In this document: positions 9,720 through 17,918 of the stretch, piece by piece
How positions within the stretch are numbered: position 1 is the stretch's first letter
Layout: each line of letters starts with the position of its first letter
Assembly: GCF_000621145.1 (NCBI RefSeq)
Contig: NZ_JHZB01000005.1
Span: 62,001 to 126,000 of the forward strand
DNA length: 64,000 nt
Source: Desulfobulbus elongatus DSM 2908
Lineage (GTDB): Bacteria > Desulfobacterota > Desulfobulbia > Desulfobulbales > Desulfobulbaceae
Direction: 5' to 3'
The notes under the pieces: generated by a model
The model's database searches: none
Seen by the model: the letters and a program-made list of their open reading frames with translations, nothing else
What the model was told of the DNA's origin: nothing
Position numbers and translations under genes: made by a program

Positions 9720-9980
9720 ATGGATAAACTTAGTCTTGCCCTGATCTGCATCGGCGCGGCTCTCAGCATCGGCCTTGCAGGCTTTGGCGCCGGTATCGGT
9801 ATGGGGAACGGTCTGCGCGGCGCCTGCGACGGCGTTGCCCGCAATCCGGAAGCAAAGGGCGCGATTACCACCACTATGATTCTTGGTATGGCCCTGTGCG
9901 AGTCCATCGCCATTTACGGCCTGGTCATCGCCTTCATCCTGCTGTACGCCAACCCCTTCAAGGCTGCGCTCGGTCTGTAA
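9720..9980 (+). CDS. atpE: F0F1 ATP synthase subunit c
   Basis: An 86-residue hairpin of two membrane helices joined by the polar loop RNPEAKG. The ion-binding glutamate is E61, followed by S62, with Y66 one turn on. By alignment to the Na+-binding c subunit of Ilyobacter, the Gln that ligates sodium is replaced by M28 and the Thr after the Ser is I63, so the full sodium motif is not present and proton coupling is the more likely reading. A Shine-Dalgarno ACGGAGGA lies upstream. The gene ends the F0 operon at a strong terminator. Confidence 0.96.
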   Translation: MDKLSLALICIGAALSIGLAGFGAGIGMGNGLRGACDGVARNPEAKGAITTTMILGMALCESIAIYGLVIAFILLYANPFKAALGL

Positions 9981-10013
9981 TTCGCGCCGAACGATCAGCG
10001 GGAGACTCCCGAT

Positions 10014-10045
10014 AAGGGCTGCGGTGTTGCCGCAGCCCTTTTTTA
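10014..10045 (+). terminator. Intrinsic terminator of the F0 operon
   Basis: AAGGGCTGCGG pairs perfectly with CCGCAGCCCTT (11 base pairs) around the loop TGTTG and is followed by a T-run. It lies 33 bases after the atpE stop. Confidence 0.92.
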
Positions 10046-10053
10046 TTGCGATC

Positions 10054-10776
10054 ATGTCCGACTGCATCATTGATCCCGTGCGGAGCAGGGGCGAACCGGC
10101 ACTGCCCGCCACCGGCATTTTGGCGGTCAATCCGGCCGACAGTTCCAGCTTTTCCCCTCTTGCCCGCCGGTATGACTTGGTCCGGCACACGCTCTTTCAT
10201 TCCCAGTTGTACGGCAACGATGTTTTTTTCGTGGCCGGTCCGGCAGTGGGCGCTCCCATGGCCGCCATCTGCCTGGAAAAACTGATTGCTCTGGGGGCGC
10301 GCCGGATTATTGTGTACGGCTGGTGCGGATCGCTGCATCCTTCACTCGTTGCCGGCGATGTATTCATCCCGACGGGAGGATTGAGCGAGGAGGGGACGAG
10401 TCGTCATTATCAGGAAGCTGGCGGAAACGATGACGACTCCCTGCGCCTGCGCCTTGCCGACGCCCTGACACGGACAGACGGTTTCGCCGTGCCCAAGCAG
10501 GGGCGGATCTGGACCACCGATGCGGTGTATCGGGAAACCAGGGAAAAGGTCGAGTGGTACGGGGCGCAAGGCATCCTTGCCGTGGACATGGAATATACGG
10601 CCCTGCGCGCGGTGGCTGCTTTCCGTCGGGTCAGCCTGGCAGCGGTGATGCTGGTTTCCGATGAGTTGTTTCACCGGAAGTGGGCCCCCCGCATACACCG
10701 CAAGGATTTTGGAAGGCTGTCCAAGCAGGTGCTTGCATGCCTTTGCTCCCTCATTCAAGACGGCGGAATCATATGA
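10054..10776 (+). CDS. Purine/uridine nucleoside phosphorylase-family protein
   Basis: The 240-residue product belongs to the PNP_UDP_1 fold: FVAGPAVGAPMAAICLEKLIALGARRIIVYGWCGSL is the phosphate/ribose-binding first half (quoted here as separate features AGPAVGAP and YGWCGSL), and AVDMEYTALRAVA holds the Met-Glu pair that contacts ribose, with VSDELF near the end as the usual base-site Asp. It probably splits a nucleoside with phosphate in salvage, but the base preference cannot be read from sequence. The ATG at 10054 is only 8 bases beyond the atpE terminator and has no clear ribosome-binding site, so a start slightly downstream (GTG 10078 or TTG 10123) is possible. Its stop overlaps the rimO start. 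Confidence 0.78.
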   Translation: MSDCIIDPVRSRGEPALPATGILAVNPADSSSFSPLARRYDLVRHTLFHSQLYGNDVFFVAGPAVGAPMAAICLEKLIALGARRIIVYGWCGSLHPSLVAGDVFIPTGGLSEEGTSRHYQEAGGNDDDSLRLRLADALTRTDGFAVPKQGRIWTTDAVYRETREKVEWYGAQGILAVDMEYTALRAVAAFRRVSLAAVMLVSDELFHRKWAPRIHRKDFGRLSKQVLACLCSLIQDGGII

Positions 10777-12119
10777 AAAGCTTGTACATGGTCAGCTTGG
10801 GCTGTCCCAAGAATCTCGTTGACTCCGAGGTCATGCTTGCCGATCTGGAGCAGGCCGGATATACGGTGGTGGATGAATCGACGAATGCCTCGGTCATCCT
10901 GGTCAATACCTGCGGCTTCATCCGTCCCGCCGTGGAGGAAGCCATCGACACGATCCTCGAACTGGCGGCCGGCAAGGAAGAGAATCCGGAACAGCTGCTG
11001 GTGGTGACCGGCTGCATGGTGCAGCGCTATGGCGGAGAGTTGGCCGTGGAATTGCCCGAGGTCGATCTCTTTGTCGGTCTCGACGATTTTCCCCGCATCG
11101 GCGAATTGATCGACCGTCTCGGCAGCGATACCCGCATCGTCTCCCGACCCGGACTCGCCACCTACCTGATGGACCACCGGGTGCCGCGCCGGCTCGCCAC
11201 CCCCTCTTTCAGGTCGTACCTGAAGATCACCGAAGGATGTGACAACCGGTGCGCCTACTGCATGATTCCTTCGATCCGCGGACGGCTGCGCAGCCGGACG
11301 GTTGCCGACCTGACCGCAGAAGCCGTTCTGTTGGAGCGGTCCGGCGTCCGGGAACTTTCGTTGATTGCCCAGGACCTGACCGCCTATGGGCGGGATCTGC
11401 CCGAGCCCGCGGCCTTGACCGACCTGCTGCACGCGCTCCTGGAAAAAACGGCCATCCCCTGGTTACGCCTGCTCTATCTCTATCCGGCCAGTGTGACCGA
11501 TGAGCTTTTGCTGCTGATGGCTGCGCAACCGCGCCTCCTCCCCTACCTCGACATCCCGTTCCAGCACGTCAGCGACCGCATGCTGGCAGCGATGAATCGC
11601 CACTATCGCCGCGCCACGCTGGACGATCTGATCCGGCGCATCAGGAGCCAGGTGCCGACGTGCGCCATTCGTACCACCATGCTCATCGGCTTTCCCGGCG
11701 AAACCGAGGAGGATGTGGCGGCCTTGATCGATGCCTTGCGTACCTGGCAGCTCGACCATGTCGGGGTCTTCCAGTATCAGGATGAAGAAGGCAGTGCAGC
11801 GGCGCTGTTGCCGGACAAGGTGGCGGACGAGGAAAAAGAATTACGCCACCAGCGGGTGATGATGGCGCAGGCAGCGATCAGCGAGCACAGGCAAAAGTGG
11901 TATGTCGGACGATTGGAACCGGTGCTGATCGAAGGGGTCAGCGGCGAAAGCGATTTGTTGCTGGAGGGACGGACCCGGTTTCAGGCTCCGGAAATCGATG
12001 GATGCGTCTATATTACTTCGGGACAGGTCAGCCCCGGTGATATCGTCATGGCTCGAATCACCGAGGCGCATACCTACGATCTGGTCGGCGAGGTTGTCGA
12101 TGGGCAGGCGGAGGGATAA
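10773..12119 (+). CDS. rimO: Ribosomal protein S12 methylthiotransferase RimO
   Basis: RimO is a radical SAM enzyme that adds a methylthio group to the conserved aspartate of ribosomal protein S12. The 448-residue protein has the three parts expected: an N-terminal UPF0004 domain with cysteines C11, C47 and C81 for the auxiliary cluster, the radical SAM motif CDNRCAYC (C156, C160, C163), and a C-terminal TRAM domain. The motif SLGCPKNLVDSE distinguishes RimO from MiaB. ATG at 10773 overlaps the stop of the nucleoside phosphorylase gene as ATGA, so the two are coupled. Confidence 0.96.
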   Translation: MKSLYMVSLGCPKNLVDSEVMLADLEQAGYTVVDESTNASVILVNTCGFIRPAVEEAIDTILELAAGKEENPEQLLVVTGCMVQRYGGELAVELPEVDLFVGLDDFPRIGELIDRLGSDTRIVSRPGLATYLMDHRVPRRLATPSFRSYLKITEGCDNRCAYCMIPSIRGRLRSRTVADLTAEAVLLERSGVRELSLIAQDLTAYGRDLPEPAALTDLLHALLEKTAIPWLRLLYLYPASVTDELLLLMAAQPRLLPYLDIPFQHVSDRMLAAMNRHYRRATLDDLIRRIRSQVPTCAIRTTMLIGFPGETEEDVAALIDALRTWQLDHVGVFQYQDEEGSAAALLPDKVADEEKELRHQRVMMAQAAISEHRQKWYVGRLEPVLIEGVSGESDLLLEGRTRFQAPEIDGCVYITSGQVSPGDIVMARITEAHTYDLVGEVVDGQAEG

Positions 12120-12135
12120 CGGCGGCAGGCGGAGA

Positions 12136-12420
12136 TTACTTGTCCTGTTTGTTGACCTGTTCCCGTAGATCCTTGCCCACCTTGAAGAAGGGGAGTTTCT
12201 TCGGCTTCACTTTGATCTTTTCTCCGGTCTTGGGGTTGCGGCCGGTATAGGAAGCGTATTCCTTGACGACAAAGCTGCCGAAGCCCCGGATTTCTATCGA
12301 TTCGCCCCGTGCCAGGGCATCGCTCATGGTTTCGATGATGGTGTTGGTTATCGAGGCGGCTTCGCGGATAGGAAGATTCATCGCTTCGGCTAGAGCTTCA
12401 ATCAATTCCGATTTATTCAT
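12136..12420 (-). CDS. HU/IHF-family DNA-binding protein, IHF-beta-like
   Basis: The 94-residue protein is a histone-like DNA-bending factor. It has SELIEALAEA at the N terminus, the GESIEIRGFGSF beta strand and the flexible arm with the DNA-intercalating proline segment TGRNPKTGEKI. GExIEIRGFGSF and the FFKVGKDLRE ending resemble IHF-beta more than HU. ATG at 12420 is preceded by AAAGGA; a longer frame to 12459 has no homology. It is the last gene of the minus-strand run that starts at cbpA and converges on rimO with a 16-base gap. Confidence 0.9.
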   Translation of the reverse strand: MNKSELIEALAEAMNLPIREAASITNTIIETMSDALARGESIEIRGFGSFVVKEYASYTGRNPKTGEKIKVKPKKLPFFKVGKDLREQVNKQDK

Positions 12421-12539
12421 TCCTTTTTCCCCCAAATATCCTCTTCGGATGATGCACAATGCCGGTTTTTTTCACCTGAAAAACGGTACTTGCCGCCACT
12501 GCTGGCATAAAAAGAGCTGATTCCAGGATGTTGTAAAAT

Positions 12540-13283
12540 TTAATCAGGTATGTTTTTGATTGTAAAGGATTTTTTTTTCAAAAAAATTTTTTTTAGATCA
12601 TCCGGTGTCAGTATCCTGAATTTTCCGGGGGGGAGCGCACCCAGGCCAAGGTTGCCGTAGGCCGTTCGTCTCAGATGCAGGACCCGATGGTCGATCGCCT
12701 GGAACATCTTTCGGACCTGCCGTTTCTTGCCCTCATGGATGGTTATTTCGATCAAGGTGTCGCTCGTTCGCCGTTGCAACACCCGCACTCGGGCCGGCCG
12801 TGTTTTAACGCCATCGAGCATGATGCCCCGCTCAAGCAGGGCTAGCGCCTCTTTTGAGGGGGAGCCGGCCACCAAGGCCTCGTAGGTCTTGTTCACCTCG
12901 AAGCGGGGATGGAGGATACTGTTGGCCAGGTCGCCGTCGTTGGTCATGAGGAGCGCCCCTTCGGTATCGAGATCCAGTCTGCCGACCGGAAAGAGACGCA
13001 GGGGGATCTTGGTGAGGAGATCGGCCACCACCGGCCGTCCCTGCGGGTCGGCAAGGGTGGTGACATAGCCCGCCGGCTTGTTGAGCAGCACGTACATCTT
13101 TTCTTCAAAGACAACCGGTTTGCCGTCGCAGGTAATCAGGTCCCGGGCAGGGTCGGCCTTGCAGCCCATCGTCTCGACCACCTGGCCGTTAATCCGGATC
13201 CTGCCGGCGCGGATCAATTGCTCGGCTTGCCGCCTGGAGGCGATGCCGGCCTTGGCGAGAATCTTTTGCAGCCGCTCTTCCAT
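12540..13283 (-). CDS. rluB: Pseudouridine synthase of the RsuA/RluB family
   Basis: The enzyme converts a uridine in rRNA to pseudouridine; RluB acts on 23S U2605. The 247-residue protein has an S4 RNA-binding domain (residues 3-50, RLQKILAKAGIASRRQAEQLI) and the catalytic GRLDLDTEGALL, with Asp104. ATG at 13283 fits family length; the frame is open further upstream into the 3' part of mqnL. The last codons are encoded by unusual A8-T7-A9 homopolymer runs (KKIFLKKKS), odd in this GC-rich setting. RsuA or RluE specificity cannot be fully excluded. Confidence 0.9.
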   Translation of the reverse strand: MEERLQKILAKAGIASRRQAEQLIRAGRIRINGQVVETMGCKADPARDLITCDGKPVVFEEKMYVLLNKPAGYVTTLADPQGRPVVADLLTKIPLRLFPVGRLDLDTEGALLMTNDGDLANSILHPRFEVNKTYEALVAGSPSKEALALLERGIMLDGVKTRPARVRVLQRRTSDTLIEITIHEGKKRQVRKMFQAIDHRVLHLRRTAYGNLGLGALPPGKFRILTPDDLKKIFLKKKSFTIKNIPD

Positions 13284-13327
13284 GGCGATGTCGTGGGAAA
13301 CGAATTGTGCGCGTGCAGCCGGGGCGA

Positions 13328-15100
13328 TCAACGGTACTGTTCCGGGAGCATGGCGGCGATCTTCTCGTTCACCAGCCGCTTGGTGGCCGGATCGACCTCC
13401 AGCACCTCGGTGTACCAGGGCTTCATGCGGCAATCGAACACAATGGGCGGGTGCAACCCCACATGAAAGCGGTGCACGGTCTGCTCCCGGCCGTGGATAT
13501 CGGCAGCCGGCTCGAAACGGGTGAAGAAGGTCCAGAGAAACTCCTGTAGGGAGCAGGTTGCCGCCTCGGTGGAATCGACCAGCAGGATGACCGGCCAGGC
13601 GGCCACGCCGGGAAAGAGGGTCAGTTCCGCCGCCAGATCAGGGGCGGTCTCATACGGCACCCCCTGGACGACCAGGGTGCCGGGCAGATAGACCGCGGGG
13701 TGGTTGCATTGCTCCGGGAGCGATCCTGAAAATTCCTGGGGCAATTCCCTGCACTTCGCCTGTCCCAAGCCGAGCATCATGGCCTTGGAACCCTTGTTCA
13801 CCGACGGGCCGGTGTAGTCGAGGGTGTCCTGGGAGACGTTGGCAAAGACAAAAAGATCGCGGTCCCACTGGATCCGTTCCAGGATATGCTGCCACAGCCG
13901 GGGAAAATGGGCCACATCGATGCTACCGTCGGTCACCAGCAAAAACTTGGTCAGCGAAAGCTGCCCCTCGCCGAGGATGCGCAGTCCAGCGGCAAAGGCC
14001 TCGCGAGGATAGCGGTCGGCCACCCGGGCGGCGGCCAGGCAGTGGAAGCCGGTCTCGCCGAAGGTTTTCAGCTGGAGGACGCCTTTCATCACCAGGGGAA
14101 AGAGGGGCGAGAGCAGGTCCTGGAGGAAATCGCCGATGAAAAAATCCTCCTGCCTGGGCCGGCCGACCACGGTGGCCGGATAGATGGCATCCCTGCGGTG
14201 GTAGAGGCGGGTGGTCTGGAAGACCGGATAGTCGTGCTGCAGGGAGTTATAGCCGTAATGGTCGCCGAACGGACCTTCCGGCCGGCGGACATGAGGGGGA
14301 ACCTGGCCCTTGATGGCGAATTCCGCCTCGGCGACCAAGGGGTGCCCGCCTTCGGGGTCTGTCACCATACGCAGTTTTTCTCCCTGCAACAGTGAGGCAA
14401 GCACGAGTTCCGGAATATTCTCGGGCAACGGCGCGATGGCGGCCAGCATCAGCGCCGGCGGCCCGCCGATGTATAGGGTCAGGGGCAGGGCCTGATTCCT
14501 CTGTTCGGCGGCGAAATAATGGAAGCCGCCGCCCTTGTGGATCTGCCAGTGGATGCCGGTGGTGGTGTCGTCGTACCGCTGGATGCGGTACATGCCCAGA
14601 TTATGCCCAAGTCCGTCCGGGTGCTCGGTGTAGACCAGGGGCAGGGTGACAAAGGGACCGCCGTCCGAGTGCCAGGAGGTGAGCATTGGCAATTCGGTCA
14701 ACCGTGCCGGCTGTTGGCGGCATTCCAGGATGGGGCCGCTCCTGACCCGCTTGAGGCCGACCCGCAGCCCTTGCGTCAGCAGACCGCGGGCCTGCCACAG
14801 GGTGGCCGGGGAGGGCGGCAGCGAGTGCTCTGCCAGGTGAACCAGCCCCTGGACAAAGTCAAGCGGACGGCGTCCAAAGGCCAACTCCAGCCGCAGCGGC
14901 GTGCCGAACAGGTTGGTGACCACTGGAAACTTCGAGCTTTTGACCTGGGTGAACAGGAGGGCCGGGCCTCCCCTGGCGATGACCCGCCGGTGGATTTCGG
15001 CGATTTCCAGATAAGGATCGACCGGGGTGTCGATGGTGAGCAACTGGTCGTTGGCGCGCAACAACTCGAGAAACTGGCGCAGATTGGTCAAGGTGTGCAT
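13328..15100 (-). CDS. mqnL: UbiD-family menaquinone biosynthesis decarboxylase (futalosine pathway)
   Basis: This 590-residue protein is a UbiD-type decarboxylase that would use prenylated FMN to remove the carboxylate in the futalosine route to menaquinone. Its length matches the longer menaquinone branch (SCO4490-type) and not the 490-residue UbiD of ubiquinone synthesis. Visible family features are GGPALLFTQVK, the RIQRYDDTTTGIHW region contacting the flavin, EGPFGDHYGYNS, and the TDGSIDVAHFP / VNKGSKAMMLG segments. The pairing with mqnB and mqnD, encoded 38 kb away in this window, supports the assignment. It follows a 75-residue gene by 35 bases. Confidence 0.85.
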   Translation of the reverse strand: MHTLTNLRQFLELLRANDQLLTIDTPVDPYLEIAEIHRRVIARGGPALLFTQVKSSKFPVVTNLFGTPLRLELAFGRRPLDFVQGLVHLAEHSLPPSPATLWQARGLLTQGLRVGLKRVRSGPILECRQQPARLTELPMLTSWHSDGGPFVTLPLVYTEHPDGLGHNLGMYRIQRYDDTTTGIHWQIHKGGGFHYFAAEQRNQALPLTLYIGGPPALMLAAIAPLPENIPELVLASLLQGEKLRMVTDPEGGHPLVAEAEFAIKGQVPPHVRRPEGPFGDHYGYNSLQHDYPVFQTTRLYHRRDAIYPATVVGRPRQEDFFIGDFLQDLLSPLFPLVMKGVLQLKTFGETGFHCLAAARVADRYPREAFAAGLRILGEGQLSLTKFLLVTDGSIDVAHFPRLWQHILERIQWDRDLFVFANVSQDTLDYTGPSVNKGSKAMMLGLGQAKCRELPQEFSGSLPEQCNHPAVYLPGTLVVQGVPYETAPDLAAELTLFPGVAAWPVILLVDSTEAATCSLQEFLWTFFTRFEPAADIHGREQTVHRFHVGLHPPIVFDCRMKPWYTEVLEVDPATKRLVNEKIAAMLPEQYR

Positions 15101-15135
15101 GGAAGAATTGTTGCGGTGGCGGAGGTGCGAGCCGA

Positions 15136-15363
15136 TCAGTGGTGGTGATGCTCTTCGCCGAGAAAGAGGCGATGGTATTCGTCGCTGCTCAGATGGTTGC
15201 GCATGATCTGGGTGAGCAGGTCAACCACCTGATGGATTTCATCCTCGCTCATGCGAGGCACAAGTTCGCTGGTGAGGCGGTCGTCGCTGAACTGGCGGAG
15301 AAAGTCGATCAGGGATTGCTCGTCCGTGGCGCGATTGAGTCCGAAAAACATGGGCATCTCCAA
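15136..15363 (-). CDS. Small conserved-looking protein, unknown function, histidine tail
   Basis: A 75-residue acidic protein that I do not recognise. It starts MEMPMFFGLNR, is predicted to be helical throughout with no membrane segment or signal, and ends in EEHHHH, a natural four-histidine tail that could bind metal. It sits 9 bases after yjbQ and 35 bases before mqnL in the same direction, so it is almost certainly in their operon. The dense spacing and the regular heptad-like pattern (IHQVVDLLTQIMRNHL) argue for a real gene. Confidence 0.65.
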   Translation of the reverse strand: MEMPMFFGLNRATDEQSLIDFLRQFSDDRLTSELVPRMSEDEIHQVVDLLTQIMRNHLSSDEYHRLFLGEEHHHH

Positions 15364-15372
15364 AAATGGCGA

Positions 15373-15774
15373 TTATCCTGCGAGTATTTTCCACCAGATC
15401 CGCCGGTCGCGGGGGCCGTCGAATTCGCAGAAGAAAATGCGCTGCCAGGTGCCGAGCTGCAGGTGTTTTTGGTGCAGGAACACCGTGGCCGAGGAGCCGG
15501 TCACGGCGGTCATGAGATGGGCGGGCGAGTTGCCTTCGCTATGGCGATAGGGGTAATCGGTGGGAACGATCCGGCTCAAGGCGCCGAGAATATCGCGCTG
15601 CACGTCTGGATCGGCCCCCTCGTTGATGATCAGCCCGGCCGTGGTGTGGGGGTTGTACACGTACAGAACGCCGTCATCGACGCCGCCGGCTGCCACCACC
15701 TGCTGCAGCCGGTCGGTCAGGTCGATCATTTCCAGCCGCCTGCTGGTTGCAATCGACAGTTCACCCCTGGGCAT
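15373..15774 (-). CDS. yjbQ: YjbQ / UPF0047 family protein
   Basis: The 133-residue product is a full-length UPF0047 protein, described in the family as having weak thiamine-phosphate synthase activity in vitro; its true role is unknown. The conserved metal-site histidines are in YVYNPHTTAGLIINE, YRHSEGNSPAHLMTA and LHQKHLQLGTWQ, and the conserved FFCEFDGPRDRR ending is present. The gene lies 21 bases after the glycine-zipper lipoprotein gene. The ribosome-binding site is weak (GGGACA), and an internal start at the Met of LEMIDLTDR is possible. Confidence 0.88.
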   Translation of the reverse strand: MPRGELSIATSRRLEMIDLTDRLQQVVAAGGVDDGVLYVYNPHTTAGLIINEGADPDVQRDILGALSRIVPTDYPYRHSEGNSPAHLMTAVTGSSATVFLHQKHLQLGTWQRIFFCEFDGPRDRRIWWKILAG

Positions 15775-15795
15775 GGCTGTCCCGTTGTGGCCCGA

Positions 15796-16233
15796 TCACT
15801 GCAACTGCCAGGAACCGTATTGGTCGCGGCAGGCCGTGCTGTAGGTGCGCTGCGGCTTGCCGTCGATGATCGCCTCGATTTCCGCGCGGCGGCAGACCTG
15901 ATGGGTGCTGGGATTCTGGTAGGCGGGTTGCGGCGTGACCGCGTACTGATTGCCGCTATCGGGGTTGACCCAGGCCGAGCGCTGGTTGGAAATACCCCGT
16001 TCGTAGGTGTGGTTGAGCTGTTCGCGGTCGTACTTGTCCATCTCGTTGCCGACGATGTAGCCCAGCATGCCGCCCACCGCCGCGCCGATCAGGGTGGCGC
16101 CGGTGTTATGGCCGATGGCCTGGCCGATGAGGGCGCCGGCGGCGGCACCGCCGACCGCACCGGTCTGCCCCCTGGTGGCGCAGGAGGGCAGGAACAGCAG
16201 GAAGAGCAGGGCGATGAGGCTTGCATGTTTCAT
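15796..16233 (-). CDS. Glycine-zipper lipoprotein
   Basis: A 145-residue exported protein. The signal peptide ends in LPSC with Cys18 as the lipidation site. Residues 26-62 form a glycine-zipper pair of helices (AVGGAAAGALIGQAIG and IGAAVGGMLGYIVG) like those of the SlyB/YMGG/Rick_17kDa families. The C-terminal half has two cysteines (VCRRAEIEAI and TACRDQYGSW) that may form a disulfide in the periplasm. Start and previous stop overlap by 4 bases with rmuC. The function is unknown; such proteins are thought to stabilise the outer membrane. Confidence 0.8.
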   Translation of the reverse strand: MKHASLIALLFLLFLPSCATRGQTGAVGGAAAGALIGQAIGHNTGATLIGAAVGGMLGYIVGNEMDKYDREQLNHTYERGISNQRSAWVNPDSGNQYAVTPQPAYQNPSTHQVCRRAEIEAIIDGKPQRTYSTACRDQYGSWQLQ

Positions 16234-17582
16234 GGCGTTTTTCCTCCGGCAGAGGGAACGTTCAGGGTATCGGGCAGGTGTTTGCTCGCCTGCACCCCCA
16301 AAGCTTTCAGGGCTTCGGTCCGGGCGATCAGATTGCCCTGGCCGGCACTCAGCCGGTTGCGGGCCGTGTGCCAGGCCTGCTGGGTCTGGTTGAGACGCAG
16401 GCCGATCTCCTCGAAGGCCTCGGTAAAACCGACGAATTTATCATAAAGATTCCCCGCTTGTTTGGCAATGGCTAAACTGTTGCGGTTCTGCTCGTCCATG
16501 CGCCAGAGATGATGCACGGTGCGGAGGATGGCCAGCAGGGTCGAGGGGCAGGTCAGGATGACCTTTCGCTGCATGGCGCTGACCAGCAGCTCCGGTTCCT
16601 CGTTGACCGCCAGCAGGAAGGCCCCTTCGATCGGGATGAACAGCAGGACGAAGTCGAGGGAGCCTACCCCGGTCAGATGCTGATACTGCTTGCTTGCCAG
16701 CAGGTTGATCTGTCGTTTGACCGAGTCGAGGTGCGCCCTGGTTTGCTGGAGCCGGCAGGCGTCGTCCCGCGCATTGTGCGCTTCGGCAAAGGCCTTGAGC
16801 GAGACCTTGGCGTCAATGATCACGACCCTGTTTTCGGGAAGATAGACAAGGGCGTCCGGTTGCAGTGTCGCGCCGTCTTCCGCCTTCAAGCTGACCTGCA
16901 GGGCAAACTCGGTGCCGTTGCGCAGCCCCGAGGCTTCGAGCAGGCGGGCCAGCACCATTTCGCCCCACTGTCCCTGGAGCTTGTTGCTGCCGCGGAGGGC
17001 CTCGGCCAGGTTGGCCGCATCGGAGCTGAGCTGCCGGTTGAGCTGCTTGAGGTGCTCGATCTCCTTGATCATCGAGACCCGGTCGCGGGCCTCGTGGTCG
17101 TACACCTCTTCCACCTTTTTCTTGAACTCGGCCAACTGTTCGTGGAACGGCCGCAGCAGCAGGGTCAGGGCCGAGGCATGCTGGCTGGTGAGCTGCTCCC
17201 CCTTTTCGGCGATGATTTTCCCGGCCAGCAAATTGAAATCCTGTTCGATCTGCCTGCGGGTTTCGGCCAAAAGGGCGTTCCGCTCCCGGATCTGCTGTTC
17301 TTGCGCGGTACAGGAGGTCCGCAACGAGGCGTTCTCGTTTTCGGTGGTGCGGCACTCCCAGGCGAGCTGATTGCGTTCGTCACGCAGCCGTTCCACCTCG
17401 TCGCCATGGGCGCGGGCCTGTTCCTGCACACGTTCCAGGCGCAGGGAAAGCGCCCAGTAGCGCCGTTGCAGGCGATGCTGGATGAGCAGGAAGACGAGGG
17501 CAAGAACCAGGGCGCCGGCACCGCAGCCCAGCAGAAAAGGGCCGAGTTGCGGCTGGCTGAAGAGATCGCTGAGTAAAATCAC
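16230..17582 (-). CDS. rmuC: DNA recombination protein RmuC
   Basis: RmuC limits inversion at short repeats and is a predicted nuclease of the PD-(D/E)XK type. The 450-residue protein has an N-terminal membrane anchor (residues 15-35), a long coiled coil to about residue 195, and the RmuC domain with GQWGEMVLARLLEASGL, PDALVYLPENRVVIIDAKVSLKAF (the DxK active site lies in VVIIDAK) and VGSLDFVLLFIPIEGAF. Length is normal. It overlaps the lipoprotein gene and lies 27 bases after cbpM. Confidence 0.94.
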   Translation of the reverse strand: MILLSDLFSQPQLGPFLLGCGAGALVLALVFLLIQHRLQRRYWALSLRLERVQEQARAHGDEVERLRDERNQLAWECRTTENENASLRTSCTAQEQQIRERNALLAETRRQIEQDFNLLAGKIIAEKGEQLTSQHASALTLLLRPFHEQLAEFKKKVEEVYDHEARDRVSMIKEIEHLKQLNRQLSSDAANLAEALRGSNKLQGQWGEMVLARLLEASGLRNGTEFALQVSLKAEDGATLQPDALVYLPENRVVIIDAKVSLKAFAEAHNARDDACRLQQTRAHLDSVKRQINLLASKQYQHLTGVGSLDFVLLFIPIEGAFLLAVNEEPELLVSAMQRKVILTCPSTLLAILRTVHHLWRMDEQNRNSLAIAKQAGNLYDKFVGFTEAFEEIGLRLNQTQQAWHTARNRLSAGQGNLIARTEALKALGVQASKHLPDTLNVPSAGGKTP

Positions 17583-17609
17583 AGGTGGCGGCAGGAAATC
17601 GTTTGCCGG

Positions 17610-17915
17610 TTAGCGGCGGCGGGAGAGGCGGCGCAACTCCTCCAATTCGTCGAGCAGATCCAGCGCCAGGGCGCAGCCGGGCAGGTTGACCCGGAGATCG
17701 CGCTGCAACCGCATGGCGACCTGGACCCGCTTGACTGCCACCGAGGTGAAACACCATTCCCGCATGGATGGTCCTTCCGGAGTGATGATTCCCTCTTCGA
17801 TCATGTCATGGATGAGTTCGGCGTTGACCCCGCACAGCGAGCAGAGGTCGGCCAGAGAGCAGCGCATTTCCTCGTTCAGGACCATGCCTTGGATATAGAT
17901 TCGTTGTTCGATCAT
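17610..17915 (-). CDS. cbpM: Chaperone modulator CbpM-like protein
   Basis: The 101-residue protein has a MerR-like helix-turn-helix fold start (SLADLCSLCGVNAELIHDMIEEGII) followed by a basic coiled-coil tail rich in Leu and Arg. In E. coli CbpM binds the J domain of CbpA and blocks it. Here the gene directly follows cbpA with a 3-base gap, which is the main support for the name. A small MerR-family DNA-binding role is the alternative. Confidence 0.8.
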   Translation of the reverse strand: MIEQRIYIQGMVLNEEMRCSLADLCSLCGVNAELIHDMIEEGIITPEGPSMREWCFTSVAVKRVQVAMRLQRDLRVNLPGCALALDLLDELEELRRLSRRR

Positions 17916-17918
17916 TTG

